A stretch of 64,000 nt of DNA from Clostridia bacterium. GTDB taxonomy: Bacteria > Bacillota_A > Clostridia > Oscillospirales > CAG-272. A program made the translations under genes and the position numbers. Of this stretch, positions 42,656 to 51,900 are shown piece after piece. Where the stretch lies: the NCBI GenBank assembly GCA_017468115.1, contig JAFUJS010000019.1, positions 41,946 through 105,945 of the forward strand. The letters run 5' to 3'. Under the pieces are notes generated by a model. It was not told the DNA's origin. It saw nothing but the letters and a program-made list of their open reading frames with translations, and made no database searches. Position 1 is the first letter of the stretch. Each line of letters starts with the position of its first letter.

Positions 42656-45600
42656 TCAGAAGCAGTATTTCTTGATTATATCAACTGCCTGCTTGGACGC
42701 TGTACCGTTGTCGTAGGCACCGCCGTCCTTAAGATGCTCCTCAACCCTTGACTTATAGTCAGCCTCGTCAAAGGACTCAATCCTGTCAACAAGTGATTCG
42801 TTTGAGTCTGTAATTGGGAATGGCCACTTTTCGATTGGGTAAGCAAAGGAGCGCTCATTCTTCATATAGTTTTCAATGTCTGTTGCATAGACAAAGGCAG
42901 GCTTGCCTGTAAAGCAGAAATCGTATAGGCAGGACGAATAATCGCTGATTAGCACGTCTGTCATATACATAAGCTCCTGCATATCGTGGTAGCCAGAAAC
43001 GTCGATTGCTCCTGGATATTTGTTTTTCGCCTTTACAAAGTTGTGGTTTCTGAACAGAAGCACCCACTTGCCGCCAAAGCGCCTTGAAAGCGCATCGCAA
43101 ATCTTCTTGAAGTCCATACCGAAGGTGCTGGACTTCATACCAACACGGAAGGTTGGGGCGAAAAGAACAGTTTTTACCCCGTCCTCAATGCCATAGAATT
43201 TACGCACCTTCTCTACTATATCAGGACGGTCCTGGAAGAAAATGTCGTTTCTTGGAAGACCTGTTGGCACAAACACCTTTTTGTTGTATCTGAAGGATAC
43301 AGAGGTGTCCTCGGTAAAGAATTTACTGCCTGAGAGGTAGAAGTTTGGCTGACGGTTTTTGATTCTGAAGGTTTTTGAATAAACCTTGCTCATTGGCATC
43401 AGATAATCGTAGCCGATGTGCTTATAGTTCATACCTGCGTGCCATGTGTTCATCCAAAGCTGATTTGGCTTGTGGAGTGCCCACACCGGGAAGGAGTCAT
43501 TTGTTATAAAGAACCTTGTACGCAGGTACTTGAAAAATTGCTTTGATGAGCCGCTGTGAATAACATTAATGCCAAGTGCCTTAATGTCATCGCAGGTGTC
43601 GGGATGAGAGGTAGCCCAGATAATTTCGGCACGATCGCCATACTGTCTTACAAGCTCCTCTGCAATATATCTTGGGTTACAGGTAAAGCCCTTACGATCG
43701 TGAACATAGAACATAATACGATTTTTCTTCATTGGGAGCCAGAAAAGGCAGCCCTGAATGAATCTTAGCCATCTTGAGGCATTAAGCACCTTTTTTTGCT
43801 CCTTGGTGCTTTTTGGGCGCTTAACCTTGTCAAGAGGTGAGCTGATTTTTGGCACAACTCCGTTTTCAAACAGATAGCTGTTCCAGAACTTGATATTTGT
43901 CAGCTCGTCGTATCTGTCACGATACTCCGCTGTAACCTTCTTGTACTTTTTCTTAATGAGCTTAACTGTCTTGCGATACAGCTTTATAATGTAGAACAGG
44001 GAGCTAAAGCTCTTTTCTGTAACGAAGGCGGTATTTGAGGCCTCCTCGTAGTTAATAACTCTCTTCGCACGGTAAAACAGGTGGGATGCAGGCTGATATG
44101 CCGGCACAACCACGTTATCAAATATTGGCTTTTTGAGCCAGCCGTTTAAGCTCCATCTACGCTTTTTCATTTCCTTTTCGTTTGGCTGTGGCTTTCTCAA
44201 ATTTGCCTCGTATACGCCGTGGGTAAACACAAAGCCGTCAATTTGGTCAACGGGCACCTTCTTGTAGCCCAGCTTCATAATCTCCGCATTGAGTCCCTCT
44301 CCATCAAGGGATTTGAACCAATCAATGCCGTTTAGATAGTGCTGGATACCAATCAGGCTAAGCTCTGCATCACGGTACCTGTACCTTAAAAGGAAGTCCT
44401 TGATTCTAACCTTAACCTCCTCAATAAGGCGCTCTGCTGTGAAGCTGAGACGATGGCGAGAGTTGATTATGCACATATTTCTGAAGTAGTAATACTCAAG
44501 ATAGGTTGCATACTTGTACTCAAACGGCTCGTGCCATACGCAAATACCGTTTAATGTAATAAACTTTGTGCCGTTACGTAGACCGTACTCAATATCGTCC
44601 CTCTTAATGAAGATAGGAAGGGGTAGGTTGTTTTCGCTTGGAACATTTATCGGCATACAGCAGTACCACCAGCCAAAGTGGTTTACGCTGTCCTCAATCT
44701 CGTTTTTAACAAGCATCTCCGGCTTTTCAAGATTGTAGTTGTACTTTACCGGGTGGTGCTTTGCAATATCCCAATGGTCTGCAGCCTCTGACTGAATATG
44801 CTGGGAGTCGATTTTAAGCATATGTCCGCCTATGAAGGCATCTCTTTCCTCGTCCTTAAGGAGCCTTAGCATTCTGTAGGTTCTGAGGATTGAGTCGGGG
44901 TTGAGTCTTACGTCATCATCCATCATCATAATGTGGGTAATGCCCTTTTGCTCACGAGCCTTCATAATCTCTATCATAGAGCGTGTAAAGCCGCCTGCCC
45001 CACCAAGATTCTTGTTAGGGAAAATGTGTATCTTTTCTGTTTGAAGGTCGTCAATTTTCAGTGTTTTTCCGTTATCGCTGATAAACACCTCAAGGCGGTC
45101 CTTCATTTCACATTCCGGATTTTCCAAAATGTATCTGTTAAGTATGTCCATATTGTGGGCAACAAATGCCTCACGTCTGAAGGTGCATATATCTATTGCG
45201 ATTTTCACCTCAGGCAACAGCGCCTCGTCAACATCGGTTTCGTATGCGCCCCCAAGAAGCCTGCCGTCCTTACCAATGGCGGTAAGCTGGAAGTAATATA
45301 TACCAACATCGTTGTTTACAGGCACGTCTACATATACGTCCTCAGCACCGTTTGTTGACGCATAAGCCTGTGCAACAATGGTATCCTTAAGTGTGTTATT
45401 TATTCTGCGAAGGTGCTTAACCTCAACGGAAAACTCTCCATCTAAGATAAGGTGGAGCTTTAGGTTATTAAGGGTTGTGTATTTTCTCCACTTTCCAATA
45501 GAAAAACTATTGAAATAGGTTAAAGCAGAAAGGGATGCGCCCTTTTCTACAGAGCAAAAGCCCTCTCCGATAAAGCCTGATAGCTTGTTCGCTTCAAAAT

Positions 45601-45658
45601 ACATTGCCTTAACGGCACATGTTTCTACATTTGGAAACAGTATGCTTTGAAGTATCAT
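42656..45658 (-). CDS. Fusion of GlfT2-like galactofuranosyltransferase and TagF/TagB-like polyol-phosphate transferase
   Basis: 1000 residues in two enzymes. Residues 1 to about 560 follow GlfT2: an N-terminal beta-rich domain (about 1-150), a GT-A domain with MMMDDDVRLNPDSILRTYRM near 243, and the C-terminal region with WWYCCMPINV and FIKRDDIEYGLRNGTKFITL. From about 640 the chain is a CDP-glycerol glycerophosphotransferase: RIMFYVHDRKGFTCNPRYI, WMNTWHAGMNYKHIGYDYL, and ISDYSSCLYDFCFTGKPAFV. In the second motif the His is kept but the usual GTP after it is changed. It probably alternates or combines galactofuranose and polyol-phosphate in one polymer. It overlaps the SDR-cytidylyltransferase gene by four bases. 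Confidence 0.88.
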   Translation of the reverse strand: MILQSILFPNVETCAVKAMYFEANKLSGFIGEGFCSVEKGASLSALTYFNSFSIGKWRKYTTLNNLKLHLILDGEFSVEVKHLRRINNTLKDTIVAQAYASTNGAEDVYVDVPVNNDVGIYYFQLTAIGKDGRLLGGAYETDVDEALLPEVKIAIDICTFRREAFVAHNMDILNRYILENPECEMKDRLEVFISDNGKTLKIDDLQTEKIHIFPNKNLGGAGGFTRSMIEIMKAREQKGITHIMMMDDDVRLNPDSILRTYRMLRLLKDEERDAFIGGHMLKIDSQHIQSEAADHWDIAKHHPVKYNYNLEKPEMLVKNEIEDSVNHFGWWYCCMPINVPSENNLPLPIFIKRDDIEYGLRNGTKFITLNGICVWHEPFEYKYATYLEYYYFRNMCIINSRHRLSFTAERLIEEVKVRIKDFLLRYRYRDAELSLIGIQHYLNGIDWFKSLDGEGLNAEIMKLGYKKVPVDQIDGFVFTHGVYEANLRKPQPNEKEMKKRRWSLNGWLKKPIFDNVVVPAYQPASHLFYRAKRVINYEEASNTAFVTEKSFSSLFYIIKLYRKTVKLIKKKYKKVTAEYRDRYDELTNIKFWNSYLFENGVVPKISSPLDKVKRPKSTKEQKKVLNASRWLRFIQGCLFWLPMKKNRIMFYVHDRKGFTCNPRYIAEELVRQYGDRAEIIWATSHPDTCDDIKALGINVIHSGSSKQFFKYLRTRFFITNDSFPVWALHKPNQLWMNTWHAGMNYKHIGYDYLMPMSKVYSKTFRIKNRQPNFYLSGSKFFTEDTSVSFRYNKKVFVPTGLPRNDIFFQDRPDIVEKVRKFYGIEDGVKTVLFAPTFRVGMKSSTFGMDFKKICDALSRRFGGKWVLLFRNHNFVKAKNKYPGAIDVSGYHDMQELMYMTDVLISDYSSCLYDFCFTGKPAFVYATDIENYMKNERSFAYPIEKWPFPITDSNESLVDRIESFDEADYKSRVEEHLKDGGAYDNGTASKQAVDIIKKYCF

Positions 45659-46845
45659 GAATTTGCCTCTCCTTTTTTTGTGTTTAAGTCCGCAAGTGCG
45701 TCCTTAACGATTTTTTCTCTGATTTGTGTACTGCTTGTACCCTGAGTATAGTCAAAGTACATTATTTCTACGCCCTTGTCGGCGAAATATTCCTCGTATT
45801 TTCTAAAGCGCTCCGTTCCCTTGTAGTCGCTGCCGACAAACAGTACATCATAGTGGTGTCTGTCCCAAGCGTCGCTATCCTCACGGCAGCAGGCAACCAC
45901 ACGGTCAACGTACTTACAGCCGCCAACCACAGCCATTCTCTCTTCAAATGGAATGAAGGTTTGCTTGCCCTTGTGGCTTGCATCGGGGTGAACGCCAACG
46001 ATTAGGTAGTCGCAATACTGCTTTGCCTTTTTGATAAGATTAAGGTGTCCAACGTGAAACAGGTCAAAGGTGCCTGAAAGGTAGCCGATACGCACGCCCT
46101 TTTTGTTTGCTATGCGTCCGGCATTTTTCTTGTACTCGTAGCTCTCAACACCGTATTTATGGGGGTCTACCTTATATCTTTCTATAACACCGCCATAGAT
46201 TTCGTCATACTCGGGGATAAACAGCTCACAGCTTGATAAAAGCTTGTCTGTAATCTGACAGGAAAGCGCCTCTGTAAGCTCAGGATTGTTGTCAGCACCG
46301 TGGAATTTCGTGCCCTTTACTGTGCCCGGGGAAACATTAAGGATTCTGTTATTTACCCCTGCCACCTCAAGCTCAACATTCACGCTTTCAACAAAGCGAC
46401 AGATTGCCGCCTTTGAGGCTGCATATACAGAAAATGCAGGGGAGCTTACAAGACCAGCGATTGAGCCCATAATTCCTGTAAAGAAGGGAGCCTCGCTCTT
46501 AATTCTCTCGTAAAAATGGCGGATAATCTTTATTGTGGAGACTGTGTTTACCTGCATCATATTTTGAATTTCAGCTGTGTGAATATACTCAAAATCCGCA
46601 ACCCTGCCGTAGCCTGCGGTAATCATAAGCACCTCAACCTCAGGGTCAGCCGCCAGCTCCTTGTAAAGGTCCTCGTTTGGCTCACGCAAATTGCACTCAA
46701 CATAGGTGTAGTGGTCCTTTGGAAGCTCTGTCTCGCTTGGTACAGCCTTGTCAAGAATCAACAGATAGTAGTCTCTTTTAATAAGCTGTCTTGCAACTGC
46801 AGAGCCAATGCCGTTTGCCCCGCCTACTATAATTGCCATTTTCAT
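45655..46845 (-). CDS. Fusion of short-chain dehydrogenase and TagD-like cytidylyltransferase
   Basis: 396 residues. Residues 1 to about 235 are an SDR: IVGGANGIGSAVARQL, and the active-site pair in FSVYAASKAAICRFVE. From about 252 it is a TagD-type cytidylyltransferase: GYLSGTFDLFHVGHLNLI with HxGH, and QGTSSTQIREK as the CTP motif. A reductase coupled to a cytidylyltransferase would make a CDP-polyol from a keto-sugar phosphate, as Bcs1 and TarIJ do for CDP-ribitol, but here the cytidylyltransferase is of the TagD, not IspD, type. The likely user is the TagF-like half of the protein encoded next, with which it overlaps by four bases. Confidence 0.88.
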   Translation of the reverse strand: MKMAIIVGGANGIGSAVARQLIKRDYYLLILDKAVPSETELPKDHYTYVECNLREPNEDLYKELAADPEVEVLMITAGYGRVADFEYIHTAEIQNMMQVNTVSTIKIIRHFYERIKSEAPFFTGIMGSIAGLVSSPAFSVYAASKAAICRFVESVNVELEVAGVNNRILNVSPGTVKGTKFHGADNNPELTEALSCQITDKLLSSCELFIPEYDEIYGGVIERYKVDPHKYGVESYEYKKNAGRIANKKGVRIGYLSGTFDLFHVGHLNLIKKAKQYCDYLIVGVHPDASHKGKQTFIPFEERMAVVGGCKYVDRVVACCREDSDAWDRHHYDVLFVGSDYKGTERFRKYEEYFADKGVEIMYFDYTQGTSSTQIREKIVKDALADLNTKKGEANS

Positions 46846-47990
46846 TTTTTGCTTGTCTCCTTTTTCTTGCTTTTTTTCCCTCTCGCTTTTGGAAAAAGCT
46901 TTTTTAGGGTATATCCTAAGCCATTTGTCTTTAGGCTTTTGATTGCTCTTTTAATTGGGCTACCACCGCCCTCGCCCTCTAAAACGATTACCTCGTTCTT
47001 CTTTTCCTCTTGTCGCACGGTGTGGTATCCCTCAGGGTCATCTACGATAAAGGAAAGCTTGCTCCACTTGTGGGGTGGCAATGCTTTTTTTGTAAGGTAT
47101 CCTGTCTCGATTTCCTTCTTTAGCTCCTTGGCTGCGACAAGAAGAAACTCCCTTGCAGGGTCGCAGCAAAGTCGCTCGTAATTCCAGATATATGTGTCAT
47201 ACTTGACAGCGCCCATAACAGGCTTTAGGTAAGAAAGCTCCCCGTGGCTGTCAAGAAAGCGGTCAATTTCCCTCATTTCATCGCAAATACAGAAAACCTT
47301 GCTTGTGGAGTTTACCGAGGATGAGGCGTTGTCCTGCCTGTAATGAAGGAAGCAGCCGTCAACAAGCCTTACCCTTTTTGCAAGCGCCCATACCTTGAAA
47401 TTAAAGGCGGTGTCCTGAAAGGATGCGCCCGGGGTTTTGGTAAATTCAATACCGCTTGACCTTAAAAATTCTCTTTTGTAGATTGCCGACCAAATGGTTG
47501 GCTTTATTCCGAAGAATTTGATTTGATTCTTAAGCCCCCTTATGTCCCTGCTTGGGCAAAAGGTGCCTTTTTTTGCAAACGCCCTTGGGAGCTTACATTC
47601 TATGTCCCTATTTTGTGGCTGTGAGTAGTAGTAGAAAAAGCCTGCCTTACATACATCAAGGTCGTTTTCCTTGGCACAGCTATACAGGTGCTCCAGCATA
47701 TTTGGCTCAATAAAATCGTCAGCCTCAACAATGCTAAGATACTCGCCCTGTGCCATATCAAAGCCTCTGTTCATAGTATCGCCGTAGCCGCTGTTTTTCT
47801 TGTCAAGCAGCTTAAACCTGGGGTCGTTGTTAACATAGCTATTAATGATTTCAAGCGAGCTATCGCTTGAGCCATCATTTACACAGATAACCTCAATATC
47901 CGAAAGAGTCTGATTTGCAATGCTATCAAGGCATCTTACAAGATACTCTTCTGCATTGTAAATTGGCACTACAACACTGACCTTCCACAT
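46842..47990 (-). CDS. Glycosyltransferase family 2
   Basis: 382 residues. The GT-A core is clear: VVVPIYNAEEYLVRCLDSIA, VICVNDGSSDSSLEII, and VEADDFIEPNML with the D-x-D. Two-thirds of the chain is the catalytic and acceptor part; the C-terminal tail (about 345-382) is very basic, as in capsule GT2 enzymes that dock at the membrane. It is first in the glf operon and has the operon's consensus promoter. The sugar transferred is unknown. Confidence 0.88.
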   Translation of the reverse strand: MWKVSVVVPIYNAEEYLVRCLDSIANQTLSDIEVICVNDGSSDSSLEIINSYVNNDPRFKLLDKKNSGYGDTMNRGFDMAQGEYLSIVEADDFIEPNMLEHLYSCAKENDLDVCKAGFFYYYSQPQNRDIECKLPRAFAKKGTFCPSRDIRGLKNQIKFFGIKPTIWSAIYKREFLRSSGIEFTKTPGASFQDTAFNFKVWALAKRVRLVDGCFLHYRQDNASSSVNSTSKVFCICDEMREIDRFLDSHGELSYLKPVMGAVKYDTYIWNYERLCCDPAREFLLVAAKELKKEIETGYLTKKALPPHKWSKLSFIVDDPEGYHTVRQEEKKNEVIVLEGEGGGSPIKRAIKSLKTNGLGYTLKKLFPKARGKKSKKKETSKK

Positions 47991-48030
47991 TTTAGGCTCC
48001 CTTTCCTATATAATATTTACAGTTATAATA

Positions 48031-48059
48031 AGTATAACACGAAATAGCACACTTGTCAA
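48031..48059 (-). promoter_or_regulatory. Sigma-A promoter of the galactofuranose polymer operon
   Basis: Minus-strand TTGACA (48059-48054), 17-base spacer, TATACT (48036-48031). It drives the GT2 gene and probably the three or four genes after it. Confidence 0.88.
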
Positions 48060-48196
48060 CAAAGGTACAAAAATATAAAATAATACCCAATTTTGTTAAC
48101 AATTATCAATAAAAGTACCATCTCCACGGTTCGGTCGTTGTTTTTCTGTCTGAAATGCAAAAACAGACACTCCCCCGCTTGTTTTTGGTTTTGCGT

Positions 48197-48233
48197 AAAA
48201 AAATGCCCTTGGCGTGGAGCCGAGGGCATTTTG
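48197..48233 (-). terminator. Terminator of the cytidylate-kinase-like gene
   Basis: Minus-strand AATGCCCT pairs with AGGGCATT around a loop of about 13 bases holding CGGC/GCCA pairs, then seven T. It lies a few bases after the stop at 48237. Confidence 0.8.
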
Positions 48234-48236
48234 TGG

Positions 48237-48833
48237 TTATTGAATTTCTTTATTGTAGATTTCAGCGATAATATCTGCTGTTTTTTCTACACCCAGGATT
48301 GTACTGTTGAGCATAACTGTGTAATTCTGACGCTCGCCCCAGTTTTGTCCTGTATAGTACTTGTAGTTGATGCTACGCCTTTTATCGGTTTCCTTAATAA
48401 GCTTTTCGGCTTCCTTTTTGGTAACGCCCTTGAAGCTCATTGTACGCTTAACCTTTTGCGCCTCATCGGCGTAAATGAATACGTTTAGTGTGTCCATATC
48501 TCTGAGAATATAGTCCGCACTACGGCCAACGATAACGCATGGTCCCTTCTCTGCCAGCTCCTTAATAACCTTTTGCTGGATTGCAAAAATCTTGTCCTCA
48601 ATGCTCTCGCCCGAGGCGCCCCTGCCTATAAAGGAATATGCAAAGATAGACTTGGACGGTGCGTATTCGGAAACACGCTTGATAAATTCGTCAACACAGC
48701 CGGATTCCTCTGCGATTTTCTCAATAATGTCCTTGTCGTAGAATGGAATGCCCAGCTTTTTAGCAACTAAAATGCCGATGTACTTTCCACCGCTACCAAA
48801 TTCACGGCTGATTGTGATAATTTTTTCTTTCAT
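48237..48833 (-). CDS. Cytidylate kinase-like protein (Cytidylate_kin2 family)
   Basis: 198 residues. The P-loop is atypical: ITISREFGSGGKYIGILVAK, the mark of the cytidylate-kinase-like family that is separate from Cmk. VIVGRSADYILRD and VKRTMSFKGVTKKEAEKLI follow. A real cmk is encoded at 37403-38065, so this one is not needed for CMP phosphorylation and its substrate is unknown. It is monocistronic with a promoter whose -35 box overlaps the LRR gene's stop. Confidence 0.85.
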   Translation of the reverse strand: MKEKIITISREFGSGGKYIGILVAKKLGIPFYDKDIIEKIAEESGCVDEFIKRVSEYAPSKSIFAYSFIGRGASGESIEDKIFAIQQKVIKELAEKGPCVIVGRSADYILRDMDTLNVFIYADEAQKVKRTMSFKGVTKKEAEKLIKETDKRRSINYKYYTGQNWGERQNYTVMLNSTILGVEKTADIIAEIYNKEIQ

Positions 48834-48871
48834 ATGTATGCTCCTTTCGGGTGGATATTTTCCTCACTCTT

Positions 48872-48901
48872 ATTTTAACATACGAAAAAACACTTTGTCA
48901 A
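48872..48901 (-). promoter_or_regulatory. Sigma-A promoter of the cytidylate-kinase-like gene
   Basis: Minus-strand TTGACA (48901-48896), 18-base spacer, TAAAAT (48877-48872). It overlaps the last codons of the LRR lipoprotein gene, so no terminator separates the two. Confidence 0.75.
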
Positions 48902-51900
48902 TCATTTTCTTCGTTTCGTTGCCACTCGCTGTCGCAATCGGTAACCACGAAATAGTCCTTAGCTGCAGCCGGGTCCGTCAGGTCCTTTAGCTGCCAGATG
49001 GTTTCATTCAGCATGAACCAGCTTGTCGGCTTCTCAAAATAAATCCTTCCAAGAAGCGTGCATTTATAGAACGCAAAGGGGGCGATTTTATTTGTGGAGC
49101 CCGGAATCGTTATAGACGCTAACGATTCGCACCAAGAAAAGGCATATTCTCCAATTGATTCAAGGGTGGACGGAAGAATGATTGTGTTAAGAGATGAGCC
49201 ATAGAAGGCGTATTTTCCTATTGCCACCTGCTCTGTTATAACCACCTTTTTAAGTGATGACGGCAGGTACGCATTTATCGTAACACAGGTGGTCTTGTTT
49301 AGCATATAAGGAATTTCCACCAGGTAGCAGTTATCATATGCCTCTTGTCCGAACAGGTAAGCTATGGTTGTTTCTCTTTCGCTTTCTTCCTTTGTTCCGT
49401 TCTTGTTTGCGCCGACAAAGGGAACTGTTATGCTTTCAAGACCGTAGCAGCCTGCAAAAATGCCCTCTCCCATGCTTTCCTTTACTGTCGGAATGGTTAT
49501 GGATTTAATGTTGAAAAGGTCCTTAAATGCCCCGTCTCCCAAGTAGGATACGGAGTCGCCCTCGAAAATAATTTTTTCAAGATGGCGCCAGCTTGAAAAC
49601 GCCTCTGTGCCAATGGCGTATACCGTTGAAGGAACCGTCAGAGTGGAGTCTGTGTATATACATTCATAATATGCCCTGTCACCTATTGATAAAAGAATGC
49701 TTGACAATGTTATTTTAAGGTTTTTACAGCCATAGAAGCCCTCCGAGTCGACTCTTCTTATTTTGGACATATTAATCGTGGTAAGGGCGGTTGCGTTTTT
49801 GAAGCCGCTGCCTGAAATATCAAGAACTGCCGAGCTATAGTAAACGGACTCCAGGCTTGCACAGTCCTCAAAGCAGCCGTCGGATATGCTGTAAACACCC
49901 ACCGGCAGGGAAATTGTTGTAAGTCCCGCCCCTGAGAACACAGAGCTTTCAAGATATGTAAGTGTGCTTGGAAGTGATATTTCATTTAGCTGAGTACACA
50001 GGCTAAAGGCAAGATAATTTATACGTGTAGTGCTTGGACTTAATGTTACATCACTGAGTGCTGTGCAATCAAAGAAGGTTTTGGCAGGAACCACAGTAAC
50101 CACAGAGGGCACTACTATTTTTTCAAGCGCCCTGCTGCTTTCAAACAGCCCACTACCCAACTCTATTTCCCCTGTTGTTTGCCAATCCACATCAGTAAGG
50201 GCTGTGCAGCTGCTGAAGGCTCCGCCGCCAATGCTTGTAACCGCTTCGGTTATAACAAGGCTTTCGATAGCAGAGGCATAGAAGCAGCTTGCCCCCACGG
50301 TTTCAACCTTGTTCAGGTTAATTTCTGTAATACAAGTGTCCGCAAAGGCGAGGTCGCCAAGCACCCTTATGCCATCCGGTAGCTGAACGGATGTGATATT
50401 TTTTCCATAAAAGGCGTAGCTTCTTATATCGTAGGTGTTGCCGTTTATGGTCTCGGGCAGGGTTACCTCTCCCTCTATTTCGTGATTTGTTACAAGATAA
50501 TATTTTCCGTCTAACAATGCAAAGATAAAGCCGTTTTCGTCCTCACAAAGCACGCTTGCCTCCGAGGAGCCGGTGTGAATTACAGAGGCATAGAGCTCTA
50601 TGCCATCGTAGCCAAAGCCGGGAAGGACGTCTATGGAGTATGAGGAAAGCTTATATACCTCGGTCAGGCGATAGCATCTGTCAAATGCAAGAGCGCCGAC
50701 ATTTGCTACGCTTATACCAAGTGTAGCCTTTACCAGCTCTCGGCAATCCGAAAATGCCATATAGCCGATTATTCTTACACTGTTTGGTATTACAAGCTCT
50801 CTAATTTTTGTTTCGGTAAATGCGTTTGAGCAAATCTCGTCTAAGCCGTAGCTGAGGCTTACCTTTTCTAAGCCTGTACAGCCCTCGAATGCCAACGATT
50901 CTATTATATCTACGCTTGACGGAATGGATACGGATGTGATTTTTTCACAGCCGTAGAATGCGCCTGCACCCACCCTTGTGGGTCCGTTCGGGATTACAAT
51001 GTCTCCTGCTATTTCGCTACCGTTTAGATAAAGGGTAGCTCCGCAGTATGTCAAGGATTCCGAATAAGAATATAAGGAAATGTCGCACCAAGCGGCAATG
51101 TCGGTTATGTAGACCCTTTCAATGTCGGTAAAATCAAAGGCATCCTGCTCTATAAATCGAAGCGAAGCAGGTATTTCAAGCTCTGTTAAGCCTGTGCATT
51201 TATAAAATGCCATTTTGCCAATTTTAACCAAGGTATCAGGCAAATTGATGGTTTGAAGGCTTGTGTAGTCGAAAAATGCACGCTCGGCAATGTCGTATGT
51301 ACCACCGATTGTAAGATGCTTTACGTTTGTGCCTGTGCCCATCAAATCCTCAAAGGTGTATCTTTCGTCATTGTAATAGGTTCTGCCAAGGAACGGTAGG
51401 TACAGAGTCTCCAGGGCGGAGCAGCTTGTAAACATCTTTTTAGCCAGCCTTGTTGCCTGACTTATTTCCACCTCAACGAGGCTACGACAGCTGGCAAAGG
51501 CATTTTCATATAATTCGGTTTTGCCTGTTACGCTCAGCTTTTTAAGTGTGCTTGGAATGCAGTAGCCAAAGGCAGAATAGCTGCCCTCGTAGCTGTCCTC
51601 TCCAAAGAATGCGCCAATGTGAGTTGCACCGACGCCGTCAATCTTTACGGTGCTTAGGTATACAACTGTAAGCTCCTCAAGATTACTAAGTCCCGCAAAG
51701 GCACCAAGCTCTGCTGTAATTCCGCTTGGCACGCTAAGGGTTGTTATGCCGGTGCAGCCAAAGAAGGCGTTTTCATCAATTGTACCGCCCACAAGGCTAA
51801 GGGCTTTTGCGCCTGTACAGCCATAAAAGGCATTTGACCCTACGTTTACATTACCGTTAAATTTGATTTCGTCTATGCCTGCGCAGCCATAAAAGGCGCT

